Shown in pieces: positions 21,584 to 32,913 of a DNA stretch of 64,000 bases. Within the stretch, counting starts at the first letter, position 1; every line of letters begins with the position of its first letter. The position numbers and the translations under genes were made by a program. The notes under the pieces are model-generated. The model was given only the letters and a program-made list of their open reading frames with translations. It was not told where the DNA came from and did no database searches. The DNA is from Drosophila miranda. Its lineage: Eukaryota; Arthropoda; Insecta; Diptera; Drosophilidae. Where the stretch lies: positions 15,624,001 to 15,688,000 of the forward strand of contig NC_046674.1 in the NCBI RefSeq assembly GCF_003369915.1, read 5' to 3'.

Positions 21584-22736
21584 ATCCCTTTCGATATGGA
21601 ATCGCATTTAGATGGAAGTCTAAGTACCTTCCAGTCCATCCAGCATCAATGTGTTAACTATGTTTAAGTTTTCCTCTCAGAAACATTATAATAAAAAAAG
21701 ATTCATTTACGCAAGAAAGTAGAATTGTTTCGATTGGATTAAGGTGGGATTATCTTAAGTTTCGGGAATTTATAACAAAACAAAAAAATAGCAAAGGTTT
21801 ATATGTATTAAAAAGCTTGGAAAATGAACACTGAATATTTCATATATATGCACAAAAAATGTTATACAGTTGGTCTTACACAATTCACCAAGTTTGGCAA
21901 TTTTGTAGCCCAACCTCAAAAACCACTTCTGTTTTTTGTAACGTATCGCCAAAGCATATTTTGGGCGTATATATGTATTTAAAACCATACGTTTGATTTT
22001 TGTCTTTTTTTTGGTAAATATAGGGCTACATAATTATAGTACTATTTAAAAACACACAATTTTTTCAGAATTTAACTTTTTAATAATTATTTGTTTTAAC
22101 ATTTTGTCGTACGAGTGAAACGTAACGTAACAGACATTCTGATAATACCACTCGTACTAAAAATATATACATGTACGATTCTTCGAGTTTCTTACCGCCA
22201 GACTGCTTTTTTGCTTAATTTGAGATTTTCGTAAGGATATTCCATATATTTCGAATACGTACACATATATGGGAGTCTTTGGTTTCTCAGCTACTTACTA
22301 ATTGAAGGAAAACCAACTTCCAATTGTCAGAGCACATATGATTGTTGATACTGAATTTTGCTGCAGGGGCTAACCCCTCTTCTCCCGCTCCCTCGCTCGC
22401 TCCCACTACCAAAAACTATGAATACACCCGTGGATTATCAAAAATTTGTTGGCTGTTGTCTTCTTTAACTTGGAAACGATTGCTTTGATTGATTCACGAA
22501 AAATGCAAATGATGATGAGGTATTTCCTAAAAACGGCATCGATTTGTTTGCCTTAGATGTTTTTGTTTTTCGTTAATATTTCTTTGTTGTTGTGTATATT
22601 TTTTGTTGTTTTTTTCGTTGTTTCATCTGTTGTTGGTGCGTTTTTCAAGACAATTTGTTAGCTTTGGTGCTCGGCGTGTAATTAGTCATTTTTATTTTCG
22701 ACTAACTTTTCTTCAATCGACGGCCTCCGACCCGAC
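21584..22736. other. intergenic stretch
   Basis: 3' UTR of gene F, then AT-rich sequence with a TTGTTG/TTTTTG-rich patch at 22555-22640. No gene seen. Confidence 0.55.
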
Positions 22737-22743
22737 TATATAA
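22737..22743 (+). promoter_or_regulatory. TATA box of cuticle gene G
   Basis: TATATAA, 115 bases before the start codon. Confidence 0.7.
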
Positions 22744-22851
22744 GCGCCTGGACATGGCCACAGACATCACAAATCAAGTAACATTGACTAGCCGCTCGGT
22801 CGCAAGTTCATCACGAATCAAAGCACAATCAATACTCCAATCCAATCAACC

Positions 22852-23243
22852 ATGAAGTACACGATCGCCCTCGTCTTCGCTGCTCTCCTCGCCGTGGTGC
22901 TGGCTGCCCCCGCCCCCGATGCGGATGCTCAGATCCTGCGCCTGGAGTCGGACGTTAGGCCCGAGGGCTACAACTTTGCGTAAGTCATTTAATCGGTTCG
23001 ATCGGCTTTGAGGATTACCATTAACAACATCCTTTTGACAGTTTGGAGACCAGCGATGGCAAGAAGCACCAGGAGGAGGGAGAGCTGAAGAACGTCGGCA
23101 CCGAGCAGGAGGCCATCGTCGTCCGCGGATCGTACTCCTTTGTGGCCGATGACGGTCAGACCTACACCGTCAACTACATCGCCGATGAAAACGGTTTCCA
23201 GCCCGAGGGCGCTCATCTGCCCAATGTGCCCATTGGCAACTAA
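22852..23243 (+). CDS. Lcp65A-type RR-1 cuticle protein (gene G)
   Basis: Exon 1 is 22852-22979 and exon 2 is 23042-23243, 109 residues, phase-2 junction, 62-base intron. Signal peptide [21 protein letters not shown] part: [38 protein letters not shown] and [20 protein letters not shown], a canonical RR-1 sequence. AATAAA at 23307-23312. It is closest to gene F among the neighbours. Confidence 0.93.
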
Positions 23244-23671
23244 AGTGGAAGCTGGAAGCGCAAACCGAGAGCTGTTCTATCTATAATGGTTTTAAGTTGA
23301 TTATTAAATAAACGCGGCAAGAAAATCGAGCTGAATCATGCCTCCATTCCACCTGCCTTCCTTCCAGAGATCCCATCTCCATCTCGCATCCCACTGCAGA
23401 GGAGTAGATCTGGTTATGTGACAACACAACAATAGTTAGATACGCGCATTCCGATTCATACCGGTATTCCAGTTTGACCGGAAACAATAATGCGATGCGA
23501 TGCGCTGCTCATTATCTAAACTGATCTACATACATAAATACTATCTGCCAAATTCTGTGCACCTTTGACTTTTGCATTTCGCAAAGTAAGCGAGTATAAA
23601 TCCCTCCACCAAACTGCAGTGGAGCATCAGACAGTTGTCAGCATTCTAAGGAACACAACAGCACCTTCAAC
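23244..23671. other. short intergenic stretch with promoter of gene H
   Basis: 3' UTR of gene G and promoter of gene H, with TATAAA at 23595-23600. Nothing else seen. Confidence 0.6.
23595..23600 (+). promoter_or_regulatory. TATA box of cuticle gene H
   Basis: TATAAA, 77 bases before the start codon. An intronless gene that has its own TATA box. Confidence 0.7.
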
Positions 23672-23986
23672 ATGAAATTCGTCATTGTTCTCGCCTTCGC
23701 CCTCTTCGCCGTGGCCGCCGCCCGTCCCAGTGATGTGCAGATCGTCCGCCAGGACTCCGATGTGGGAGTTGAGAAGTACAGCTTCGCCCTGGAGACCAGC
23801 GATGGCACCAAGAAGCAGGAGGATGGTGCGCTGAAGAACACTGGCCACGAGGATGAGGCCATCGTCGTCCATGGATCTTACTCCTTTGTCGGCGATGATG
23901 GTGTCACCTACACCGTCACCTACGTTGCCGATGAGAACGGTTTCCAGCCCTCGGGCGCTCACTTGCCCGTGGCCCCTGCTGCCTAA
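23672..23986 (+). CDS. intronless Lcp65A-type RR-1 cuticle protein (gene H)
   Basis: A single 315-base frame encodes 104 residues: signal peptide MKFVIVLAFALFAVAAA, then LETSDGTKKQEDGALKNTG, GSYSFVGDDGVTYTVTYV and [19 protein letters not shown]. Where the neighbours have a phase-2 intron before LETSDG this gene reads straight through. For the D. melanogaster 65A cluster, intronless members have been attributed mainly to retroposition (known, Charles and colleagues 1997). AATAAA at 24019-24024. Confidence 0.93.
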   Translation: MKFVIVLAFALFAVAAARPSDVQIVRQDSDVGVEKYSFALETSDGTKKQEDGALKNTGHEDEAIVVHGSYSFVGDDGVTYTVTYVADENGFQPSGAHLPVAPAA

Positions 23987-24254
23987 TATGGATTTTTCCA
24001 CACAAACGATGATGAATGAATAAAGAAAAAATCAATTTGTTTAAAACAAAAAATCCAATAAGCTTCAATTTTCTTCTCCTACTGTGCCCACGACTTTATC
24101 AAATAGTTTTTATGCAGTCGACACACAAACGATAAACAAAAAAGTTACAAATTAGCATTAGCTTTTCTCGTTTCTTCTGCTCTGCATTGCATTTACATAT
24201 TTTACAATTTGCAAGACAGTAAACTAGTTCCAGCTGCCGAACCCCAAGTCAGAC

Positions 24255-24262
24255 TATAAATA
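24255..24262 (+). promoter_or_regulatory. TATA box of cuticle gene I1
   Basis: TATAAATA. It places the transcription start downstream of the in-frame ATG at 24268, so the ATG at 24331 is the real start. Confidence 0.75.
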
Positions 24263-24330
24263 GTCATATGACCAAACCAACAGCATTAGTTATCTTTGAA
24301 GACTTCAACGATCCACACAATCCTTTCAAC

Positions 24331-24697
24331 ATGAAGTTCGTCATCGTCCTCGTTGCCCTTTTCGCCCTGGCCGCTGCCCGTCCCAACCGCGATGCGGAGA
24401 CCCTCCGTTACGATTCGAATGTCGAACCCGAGAACTACAACTACGCGTAAGTCAAATAATAAATTCAAAATCCAAGGATCAGCTCCTAACTTAAACTATT
24501 TTTACAGTGTGGAGACGAGTGATGGAAAGTCGGTTGCGGAGGAGGGACGTGTGGAAGACTTGGGAACTGAACAGGAGGCCATCGTCGTGAAGGGCTCTTA
24601 CTCCTACATTGGCGACGACGGTGTCACATACTCTGTCAATTACATTGCCGACAAGAACGGATTCCAGCCCCAGGGCGCTCATATTCCTGTTGCCTAA
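24331..24697 (+). CDS. Lcp65A-type RR-1 cuticle protein, inverted pair copy I1
   Basis: Exon 1 is 24331-24446 and exon 2 is 24508-24697, giving 101 residues. Signal peptide MKFVIVLVALFALAAA. RR part: VETSDGKSVAEEGRVEDLG, KGSYSYIGDDGVTYSVNYI and ADKNGFQPQGAHIPVA. It is almost identical to the minus-strand gene at 25578-25944, from its TATA box through its 3' flank (24250-24780 versus 26026-25497). AATAAA at 24712-24717. Confidence 0.93.
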
Positions 24698-25577
24698 GTT
24701 TATGAAATTAAAATAAATCAGGTCATAAGAAAAACATTTCGTGTTATACTTTTCCAGTGGATATTTGTTCTATAGTTTCCTGCACTTCAGACATATATTA
24801 GGTTTCCGTAGCTAAACGAAAAAGATGAAACATAGTTATGCAAAGTATGTACGTAAAATTTTCAGATATCCAATAATTATACCATGCAACAGCATTTTGA
24901 CGCTTTCAACCCAACTGACTTTTTCTGATAGATTTGGTTTTTTACATTTTTGTAACAAGTTAATTTTGTTCTTCAAAGGCAAGGTTCTTTTTTATAATTT
25001 CAAAAAAATTTTATTTATTACATTTTATTTCTAGAGGTTGTGCTTATTTTTTCACATAACATAAGTACATCTGGTTTTATTGAAATTTTCAATTTTGAAA
25101 AACTGATAGATGCAACTATAAATAGGACCTCAAAATTTTGTAGCTTTAGCTTAGCGTCTAGGAAGTATTAAGCTTTCAAATTAAAAACTGATCTTGTCTT
25201 TGCAGGAAAATTTGTTCTTTTTATCTAGATCTAGATATTTTCTGGATGACTGTCTAATTTAATATTAATTTTGTCTTTTTTTAGGCCAATTTTAATAACA
25301 ATTCCAGTCAGGAGTGCTTTTTCTTGTTTAGATATAATCTTTATGCCCTGACCCAATTTTTGGGTGATGAGAGAGGAGTAAAGTTTTTTGGTAAAGAAAA
25401 GAATTTCAAGTTGTAAAATTAAGATCAACGATCGATTGATACTGCTCATAAATATTTCTTTTGAAATATAATATCTGTCTTAAATGCTGAAATGGGAAAC
25501 TATAGAACAAATATCCACTGGAAAAGTATAACACGAAATGTTTTTCTTATGACCTGTTTTATTTTAATTTCATAAAC

Positions 25578-25944
25578 TTAGGCAACAGGAATATGAGCGC
25601 CCTGGGGCTGGAATCCGTTCTTGTCGGCTATGTAATTGACAGAGTATGTGACACCGTCGTCGCCAATGTAGGAGTAAGAGCCCTTCACGACGATGGCCTC
25701 CTCTTCAGTTCCCAAGTCATCCAAACGTCCCACCTCTGCAACCGACTTTCCATCACTCGTCTCCACACTATAAAAATAGTTTAAGTTAGGAGCTAATCCT
25801 TGGATTTTGAATTTATTATATGACTTACGCGTAGTTGTAGCTCTCGGGTTCGACATTCGAATCGTAACGGAGGGTCTCCGCATCGCGGTTAGGACGGGCA
25901 GCGGCCAGGGCGAAAAGGGCAACGAGGACGATGACGAACTTCAT
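25578..25944 (-). CDS. Lcp65A-type RR-1 cuticle protein, inverted pair copy I2
   Basis: Exon 1 is 25944-25829 and exon 2 is 25767-25578, 101 residues. Compared with I1 the changes are few: EE to EV, RVED to RLDD, TEQE to TEEE, and EN to ES just before YNYA. TATA box at 26013-26020. The gene pair is tail to tail, so run-through transcripts would be complementary. Confidence 0.93.
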
Positions 25945-26012
25945 GTTGAAAGGATTGTGTGGATCGTTGAAGTCTTCAAAGATAACTAATGCTGTTGGCT
26001 TGGTCATAAGAC

Positions 26013-26020
26013 TATTTATA
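26013..26020 (-). promoter_or_regulatory. TATA box of cuticle gene I2
   Basis: TATAAATA on the minus strand, the mirror of the I1 box. Confidence 0.75.
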
Positions 26021-26452
26021 GTCTGATTTTGAGTTGAGACGTCGAACGTCGGGAACTAGTTTAAAATCAAATGTCGATGAAAGACACACAGCTTGAAATC
26101 AATACTAGTTTGGGCCTCTAAACCACATGTATGGAAATTCATTTAAAACATTTTAAAAATAGATGTATACATATCTACATACATATCTGGAAGACATACA
26201 AACTGTTTCTTGTAAATCGTTTTCGCATATCGACCAGGTCCAAGATCTTGGGGAGACTCCTCTTCGAAGAAGCCACAATTCTTAACAGACATCCGATAAT
26301 CTTTTTGGACAGTTTGCTTTTCATTTTCACTGCCCCTGAAGCAGATATTCAATTAACACTATCCGACCTCAGCTGGAGCCGGTCATATCGGGATGATATG
26401 ATGATGTCTTCACTCCAAGTGCTAATTGCATTAAGCAATGGTCTTTTTTCCA

Positions 26453-26458
26453 TATAAA
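26453..26458 (+). promoter_or_regulatory. TATA box of cuticle gene J
   Basis: TATAAA, 58 bases before the start codon. Confidence 0.65.
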
Positions 26459-26510
26459 CGCCATGTCGGGGAGAGACTAGAGCCAGAGCAGTACCAAGCA
26501 ACGCCCAAAG

Positions 26511-26819
26511 ATGAAGTGTGTCCTCCTGATTGCCCTCCTTTCGATTTCCATGTGCCTCGCGGCACCCGCCGATGAGGTGCAGATCGTTAAACAGGAATCG
26601 CAGGTCCTGGCCGATGGCTACAACTTTTCCTATGAGACGAGCGATGGCAGCAAGCAGGAGCAGCAGGCCACACTCAATAGCCTTGGCCCCGAAGAGGATG
26701 CCCTCCAGGTGTCCGGCTCCTACACCTATCTGGGAGACGATGGCCAGACCTACACCGTGACCTATACCGCCAATGAGAATGGATACCAGCCTCAGGGCGC
26801 ACACATTCCCCATGTCTAA
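26511..26819 (+). CDS. intronless RR-1 cuticle protein (gene J)
   Basis: A single frame of 102 residues. Signal peptide MKCVLLIALLSISMCLAA; RR part [38 protein letters not shown] and ANENGYQPQGAHIPHV. No intron at the usual central site. The ADENGF motif is ANENGY. Like gene H, a second intronless member with its own TATA box. Confidence 0.92.
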   Translation: MKCVLLIALLSISMCLAAPADEVQIVKQESQVLADGYNFSYETSDGSKQEQQATLNSLGPEEDALQVSGSYTYLGDDGQTYTVTYTANENGYQPQGAHIPHV

Positions 26820-27131
26820 ACGTTGGCTTATTGTCATATTCCTTGTATTTTGTAAATAAATGTAGATGTGGTGTTTCGAAAATCGAAAGTTCGGCTTTAA
26901 TGCGAGTAACAAATAAGAAAAAAAAAAAACAATGCACGACACTGACTTGACTGACTGATCGACTTACTAACTGAGGAAACTGGCACAGCACAGCACAGCA
27001 CCTTCCTCATTCTCGTCCTAAGGCTACGGCGTGGTGGTGGCGGAAAGCAGGTGGAAACTGGATACAGGATGCAGTATGCATGATGGGGGATGGTGTATTT
27101 ACAGGATCATCTTCCAGGGGGAATAATCATC

Positions 27132-27511
27132 CTATTTGGGTAGGTGAGCACCTTCCGGCTGGAAGCCATTCTCATCGGCCACAAAGTTGATAGTGTATGT
27201 CTGACCGTCCGGTGCCACCCAACTGACTGAGCCGCGGATGGAGATGGATTCGTTCTCGGTGCCAGCATTGTTGACCGTACCCTCCTCGGAGCGGGTGGTG
27301 CCGTCGCTGAGCTTGTAACTGAACTTGTAGCCGCCAATGCCAATGTTTTCCGACTCGTACTCCAGCACCTCCACATCATTCTGGGGACGGGCGGTGGCCA
27401 GGGCGATCAGGGCCATAAATCCAACGACTAGCATCTGTGCAAAGGACACCAAAGATCATGTTATCCTCGACAAGGTAATCGTAATCCTCGATTTAACGTT
27501 ACCAGTTTCAT
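27132..27511 (-). CDS. Acp65Aa: adult-type cuticle protein, Acp65Aa-like (gene K)
   Basis: Exon 1 is 27511-27503 (only Met-Lys-Leu) and exon 2 is 27434-27132, giving 103 residues. The intron after codon 3 (68 bases) is at the position usual for insect cuticle genes, unlike the central intron of most neighbours. Sequence: MLVVGFMALIALATARPQND, SYKLSDGTTRSEEGTVNNAG, SVSWVAPDGQTYTINFVADE and [13 protein letters not shown] recognise this as very like D. melanogaster Acp65Aa from memory. TATA box at 27598-27604. Confidence 0.85.
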
Positions 27512-27597
27512 CTTGTTGCGCGATTCTCGAAGCGTTCACCTGCGAATGGACAAACTACCGACTGTCTAATGGTGGCGATGCATTGGGATCCACTGCA

Positions 27598-27604
27598 TTT
27601 TATA
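27598..27604 (-). promoter_or_regulatory. TATA box of the Acp65Aa-like gene
   Basis: TATAAAA on the minus strand, 87 bases before the start codon. Confidence 0.7.
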
Positions 27605-30600
27605 CTGCAGTCGGGCTGCATTTGCAAACGTCATAAATTTGCACAGTTGTGGAAGAAGCTAACAAACGTGGCTCTGGCGGTCGCCGGGTAAGTGTTTTTT
27701 ACTTATTTTTTTTCAATTTACCAAAGATGCACCAAAGTCGCCAAAGTCGCTGCGACAAGTAACATTTAAAGCGGCTTTGTGCATCGATGTACTCGGCTGA
27801 AAGGTATTATAGCCAGCCGCCACCAACAAAGCAACCAACAGTGGCAGCTTTAGAAAATTTGAAAAAGTTCATGCTTGCCAGCCAGCCAGATGAGGCATGG
27901 GAAAAGGTTGGGGACAGATGCCATGGGAAGCTAGAACGATGGGAAACCCGAGACCGAGCCAGCACTGTGCCTGCAACAGCAGCCACCCACAACAAAGTTC
28001 AAGTACTGTCGAGCTGCAATTTGCAGGGCAGCAAGTTCAAGCCGCGGACATGGGCACTCCACTCCGTCTCTAATCTGGGCCTGAGGATGCGGCTGTGGCA
28101 GGTACATACACATATGACTGTGTGTGATGGCCAAAGTACACGGCAGTCGCAGATGGACTGGACAGGCGGCAGTGAAGAAGACGGAGCCCCAGCATGACTT
28201 TTGGCATATGCAACGGCCTTTACAGCGTTCGATTGATGTGCTGCTGCTACTGCTGCTGCCTCCATGTGCTTGGTAACAAGCACCAAAATAGTAAAAGAAA
28301 AATACGAAAATCCATCGAGTAACCTACAACTACAGCTCGCATGCAATTTAAATCTCTGACTTTTGTGGTGGGTTTTTTTTTTATTTTTTTTATTTTCTGT
28401 CTCCGTTTCTGTTTGCCAATTTATGCCACCTTCGTTGACCGCTACAGGCCGAAGAAGAAGCCTCATCCAAGCCGGTCAGTCGAGTTTTTGTATTGGTCAT
28501 CTGTCGGACCCTGGCTCGCCATGGTCCTCCTTCTCCGCCATCCTCCTCTCCTCTCATCTCCGTGGGCACTCGTGGTCACAATGTCTGAAATTGTGCCAAC
28601 TGCTTCATCTTATTCCTAAGTATTGGCAGGGTGTTGGACATTTATTTTGGCATTTCCTCAAATGCCGTTTAAAAATACATTTTCTTCTTTGATTTTCTCG
28701 CAGCTGCAATTTGGCATTTTGACTTTTTTCCTATAGGTTTGGTTTCCTTCAAAGCTAACCGACGAAGGTGAAAATCGTGCCAAAATTCTGTGGACTTTAA
28801 GGAGAACTATAAGTCTTAGAGAAGAATGTCCATATTATTTACGTTTCCAAAAAATATGACCAACCGAGAACGGGCTATAGTTTTTTTGGCATCCTCCAGG
28901 CATCCCCAACCTTAAATACTGACAGGAGCTTAAGCTTCTGCTAATAAGGTTCGGCCCTTGAAAATAAAGCTCATTTCATTATTTCTTGTGACTGCATAAT
29001 ATTTATTAGTTGATCTTCTTCTGCGGCTTTTGGAGGGCATCTGCAGCGAGCTGCATTTATCATGCTTGATTTGCATAATTAATCTGGCTTTGATTGATCG
29101 GTCCGTGTGTGAAACGGTATGTTCGTGAGTGCGGGGGCGTTGTCACAGATACCCGTCCACATATACATACATATGCAGATATACTCTTTTCGTATCAGAA
29201 GACGAACAGCGTGAATATATTTCTTCCTTATCGTTTAACTATATATAAATTTATGCAATCATTTACATAACTGTTCTAATCAAGCTTCAATCGACAGGTT
29301 TTTCAACTTTGAGAACAAGAGGTTCTCTTGTTTGGGCTCCGCTGTCGCTTTCTATACACACAGACACCAAGGTATCGGCCCCAGTCCCAGACATAGCCAC
29401 AGCCACAGCCACAGCCACAGATATAATACATATTTATATGGATGCGTCTTCACATTTACGTCTTCAAGGTCAGCGCCAGATGCTGCTTCTCTGCTCTGTC
29501 CGTCTGTCCATCTGCCTGTCAGTCTGTCCGTCTATCAGCTCGACTGTCCGCCTGCCCATTCAGCTGCCGTTTGCTGTTGCCAACTCGCTCGCTCCCAGGC
29601 GGCACGCACCACACCACTGAGTGGATCCCAGACCGGCTTTGGCTCGGCACGAGTTCGGCCGCGGAATCGGGTTTCGGGTTTCGTATTTCGGACTCGGATT
29701 CGGATTTTTACGTTCAACCCGCCGGCTCGGCCGCCTGTCCGTCCTCTCCTCAAGCTGCCTCTTCAAGTGGGTCTGCAAAATTAGCACTTGCGCGATAATG
29801 GCAATGTTTTAATAGCTTGTCTCCCCGTCTCTTTCTATACCGCCCCTGCTCTGCCCCCCCTGTCCAGCACTCCCGCAATTCTTGAAGTATGTAAATGTCA
29901 CATTGGTGTTGTTTTTTCATTTCTTTATTATCATTCGAAGCATTCGTTTCGTAATATTTGCATGCCGCAAAAGCAGAAACACAGAAATACTTAATACTTC
30001 TGCTTGACACTTGACATTATGAATGGTGCGTATAATTTAATTTTATTGCTGGCTCTGACCATTTTTTCGGTTCTTTATATTTCGGTTGTATTTGATGCAT
30101 CTTCAGCTGGTCACAATAAATGTTGTTTTTCGGGGTAAAAAAACGCCTACCGAGCGATTGATAGCCGTGAAGTGCAATTAAATTTAAATTTATCTGCACT
30201 TTGGCTGCATTTCCACTTACAACATTTATTACTAAATTTTAGTTCATAAAATACGAGTGCTTTGTACACTTAATTGTCGATGGAAGCATTTAAAACTAAA
30301 AACCTGTTTTCAATTCTGTTTCTTGCTGCAAGTCAAAAGACTTAAGCAAAAAACTTGAATGGCTTTAAGCTCCCATTGCTTCAATGGCATACTTTCAGGC
30401 AGTGGAACTAAAAATTTAAGTATGTGTGAATATTTTGTAGTTCAACTAAAAAATACTAAATAATTAAATACGAAATAAACTTAAAGTCAATGCAATTTTC
30501 GCATTAAAAATTTCTGATTGTAATCCATGCACAGATTAATTGAAATTCCATCATATTTTCTGATAAATGTAAATGGGTTCGCAGCACCCACCCAAATATT

Positions 30601-31269
30601 CATTATTTTGTAGTTTTATATGATTTTGCCTTCATTTAAAATTAATTTTCAAAGCCTCACAAATGATCCAGAAGTTATTAAAGAATTTAAAGCTGTTTGT
30701 TTTTAGTGAAAGATGTAGTCATTGAATGTTTTCTAGCAACTAATTTGAATTAACGCTAACCAAAAAAGGTACCTTGCCATAGGAGTATATATAGTTGTGT
30801 CTGGTATAAGCTGTTTCCCCAAAGCATTTAATATATACGTTATCTCCGTACCACAGAAAATATCCAACATCTGTTGAATCTGCTTAATATGGTTTTGAAA
30901 GTTTCGATTTGATTGAACCTGTGACCTGTAGCGACTCAAAACTCCTATCTATCAAAATTTGCACATTATTTACACACCATCATTATCTGCATCTCCTCGC
31001 CTTTTGTTTACATTAATTGAACGCATTGCGCAATGCGCAACAAACAAGTTGGCATCAGAAATGCGAGTTTTACGAACCATATACATATGTACATACCATA
31101 TCACTTTTGCTTGATCAATCAATGTTTATTGGCTTTTGCAAAGATTGCACATATGTATAATAATAAATAAACCTAAAGCAGTTGGCACAGTTTTGTCCAC
31201 TATGGCGGATAATTCCAAGAGGAAAACTATTTTAAAAAAATGATGTATGGATGGATGGGGAGGGGGTGC
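27605..31269. other. 3.7-kb gene-free stretch
   Basis: No supported gene. Contains an ACAGCC repeat (29398-29420), a GTCCGTCTGTCC-type patch (29497-29532) and long AT-rich parts. Frames at 27787-28197 and 29309-29812 overlap in several phases and carry no recognisable domain. Possible enhancer space for the cuticle genes; nothing specific seen. Confidence 0.5.
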
Positions 31270-31755
31270 TTATCCAGCCAGAGATGCGAGGGATTTGCCA
31301 GAGAGCTTGCGCACCTTTAGGCCATTTTCGCGGGAGGGACGATGGTTGCGTGCCAAGTTGTTGGCGTTCTCCAGATCCTTGGCGGCCGAAGTGCCACTTA
31401 ACACCTTTCCAATCTCATCGCGATGAGCGCCATTGGGTAGGGTGTAACTAAACAAAGAATGGGTTCAAGATTAGTATTCAAAAGGAGAATGTGACCAAAA
31501 GTAAACCCAAACTCACCCAAACTCATAACCGTCGGCGAGGGGTATATATTTTAGCTGCTCCACAGTAGTTTCACCGAGCATGATATCCAGCACAGTGCCG
31601 GGGGCAAAGGATGCGCTGTTGATGTTGGCGCCTAGTAGAATGCAAGCCAGCAACAGGACCAATCCGTGGACCAACTTGCTGTTGATATTGAGACAATTTC
31701 CAGACTCCTTGCCGCTGCTGCAGCTAGGGCCAACCAAAAAAAATATATTCATCAT
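31270..31755 (-). CDS. degenerate cuticle-cluster gene lacking the RR core (gene L), 5' end uncertain
   Basis: Exon 2 (31447-31270) joins an upstream exon ending at 31517 by the same central phase-2 splice (Gly-Tyr) as the cluster genes. The upstream exon has a hydrophobic stretch LVHGLVLLLACILLGANINS followed by TVEQLKYIPLADGYEFG, and exon 2 starts YTLPNGAHRDEIGKVLSG. After that the sequence (KDLENANNLARNHRPS) has none of the GSYxY...ADENGFQP motif, so the chitin-binding core is missing. The start is not settled: an in-frame ATG pair at 31755-31750 would put 24 or more residues before the signal-like stretch, and a short unseen first exon is likely. Functional status is open. Confidence 0.55.
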
Positions 31756-32448
31756 CTTTACGGGTACCGGGTATTGTTCAAAGGTATCCACCGAAGAGCA
31801 ACGCAACCAACGACCAACGCGGCTAGCAGTCAAATGAATCTGCTTCGTCGAGGCCACAGCCAAGAGACTCATCTGCGACCACCTTTAATGACGGGGCCCT
31901 CGAGGAACTGCTGAGTAAGCCCAAGACGGTTGCCCAATCCCTTGTCTCTAATTTTGTTTGCATAATAAAGCAGAAAAGAGTTCCACAGACACGCGACCGC
32001 AAGCGACTCTCGAAAATGTGCATTACATTTAAAATGCCATAAAATGGAAAACTAATCAAGCAACCACACGAAAAGAAAGTTTTTCTATAGGGAAAACTGA
32101 CCATTGTATACCCTAAAACCAAACATGAAATTCAAATCACAAAACCACTTTTTAAATGGGTGGAATGAATCTTAATAGCCTTGAAAATAGACCTTAAATA
32201 GGGTCCAAACCAGTTTTTAGCTGTTTGCCAAAGTCTCAATAGCCGCAGAAATGGTTAGGGTATCCCTCATTAATATGCTGATGTAGCAATCTCCCTGTCT
32301 GTATCCAAAAGATTAACGATCGACGATCAAAAGCTTGTCTTAGCCATGACAGGCACCCGAACGTAGAGAGCTTTGAAGCCACGCTTAATACACAGTTAAA
32401 AATTCGGTTTATTTATCATCTATCACAACACAAAAGAAATATTAGTCT
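31756..32448. other. intergenic stretch
   Basis: No gene seen; the upstream exon of gene L, if it has one, should lie in the first few hundred bases. Confidence 0.5.
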
Positions 32449-32913
32449 CTAGATCTTATCCGATTTGATCTTATGCGCCGTCACATAGGGCTGGAAGCCA
32501 TTTTTATTAGCCTTGTAGAGCACCTGATACTCGTAGCCATCCGCTGAGATGAAGCTATATCCGCCACGATACTCCACGGGTTTGGGGGTTCCCTTCTCCT
32601 TCGCGTCCCGATCCGTTTCCGGCCTAACCGTGTAGGTTATGTCCTCGGTCCTCTGATGACCGTTTTCCGTGTGAAAACTTATGGGGATAAAGGGAAAGGA
32701 TGGACCTTTATTCATAAGAAGAGAACGCATCGGACTTACTTGAAGTGTAGAGCCTCCTCACGCTCACCCTTCTCTAGAGCCGCTGACGAGACTAAAGCCG
32801 ACAGCAAAATCACACACAAGATTTGTCTTAACTAAACAACAACAAAATCAAAAAGTTTATCATCGGTAAACGACTAAATAATCAACTTGAATACGAATAC
32901 CAACCAATTTCAT
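32449..32913 (-). CDS. divergent R&R-type cuticle protein (gene M), three exons
   Basis: Exons 32913-32905 (Met-Lys-Leu), 32831-32740 and 32677-32449, giving 109 residues with matching phases. It has both the N-terminal intron after codon 3 and the central phase-2 intron, so it combines the two architectures found separately elsewhere in the cluster. Signal peptide MKLLRQILCVILLSALVSSA. The RR-like part is FHTENGHQRTEDITYTVRPE, EYRGGYSFISADGYEYQVLY and KANKNGFQPYVTAHKIKSDK. Spacing before GGYSF is longer than usual. No TATA box found. Confidence 0.82.

Larger units (their letters stand above)
24250..26026. repeat. inverted duplication: arms of about 530 bases, 716-base spacer
   Basis: Left arm 24250-24780 and right arm 25497-26026 in reverse complement, each holding one complete cuticle gene with TATA box. 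The spacer 24781-25496 is AT-rich and unrelated to either arm. Differences between arms are few. Confidence 0.9.

Noticed and set aside
24268-24330. In-frame upstream ATG extending gene I1 by 21 residues
   Set aside because: The TATA box at 24255-24262 puts transcription start downstream of it, and the extension would bury the signal peptide.
27787-28197. Frame of 136 codons
   Set aside because: No domain, signal peptide or promoter; overlapping frames of similar length on both strands.
29309-29812. Several overlapping frames of 100-150 codons
   Set aside because: Produced by GTCC/CTGC-rich repeat sequence open in many phases.
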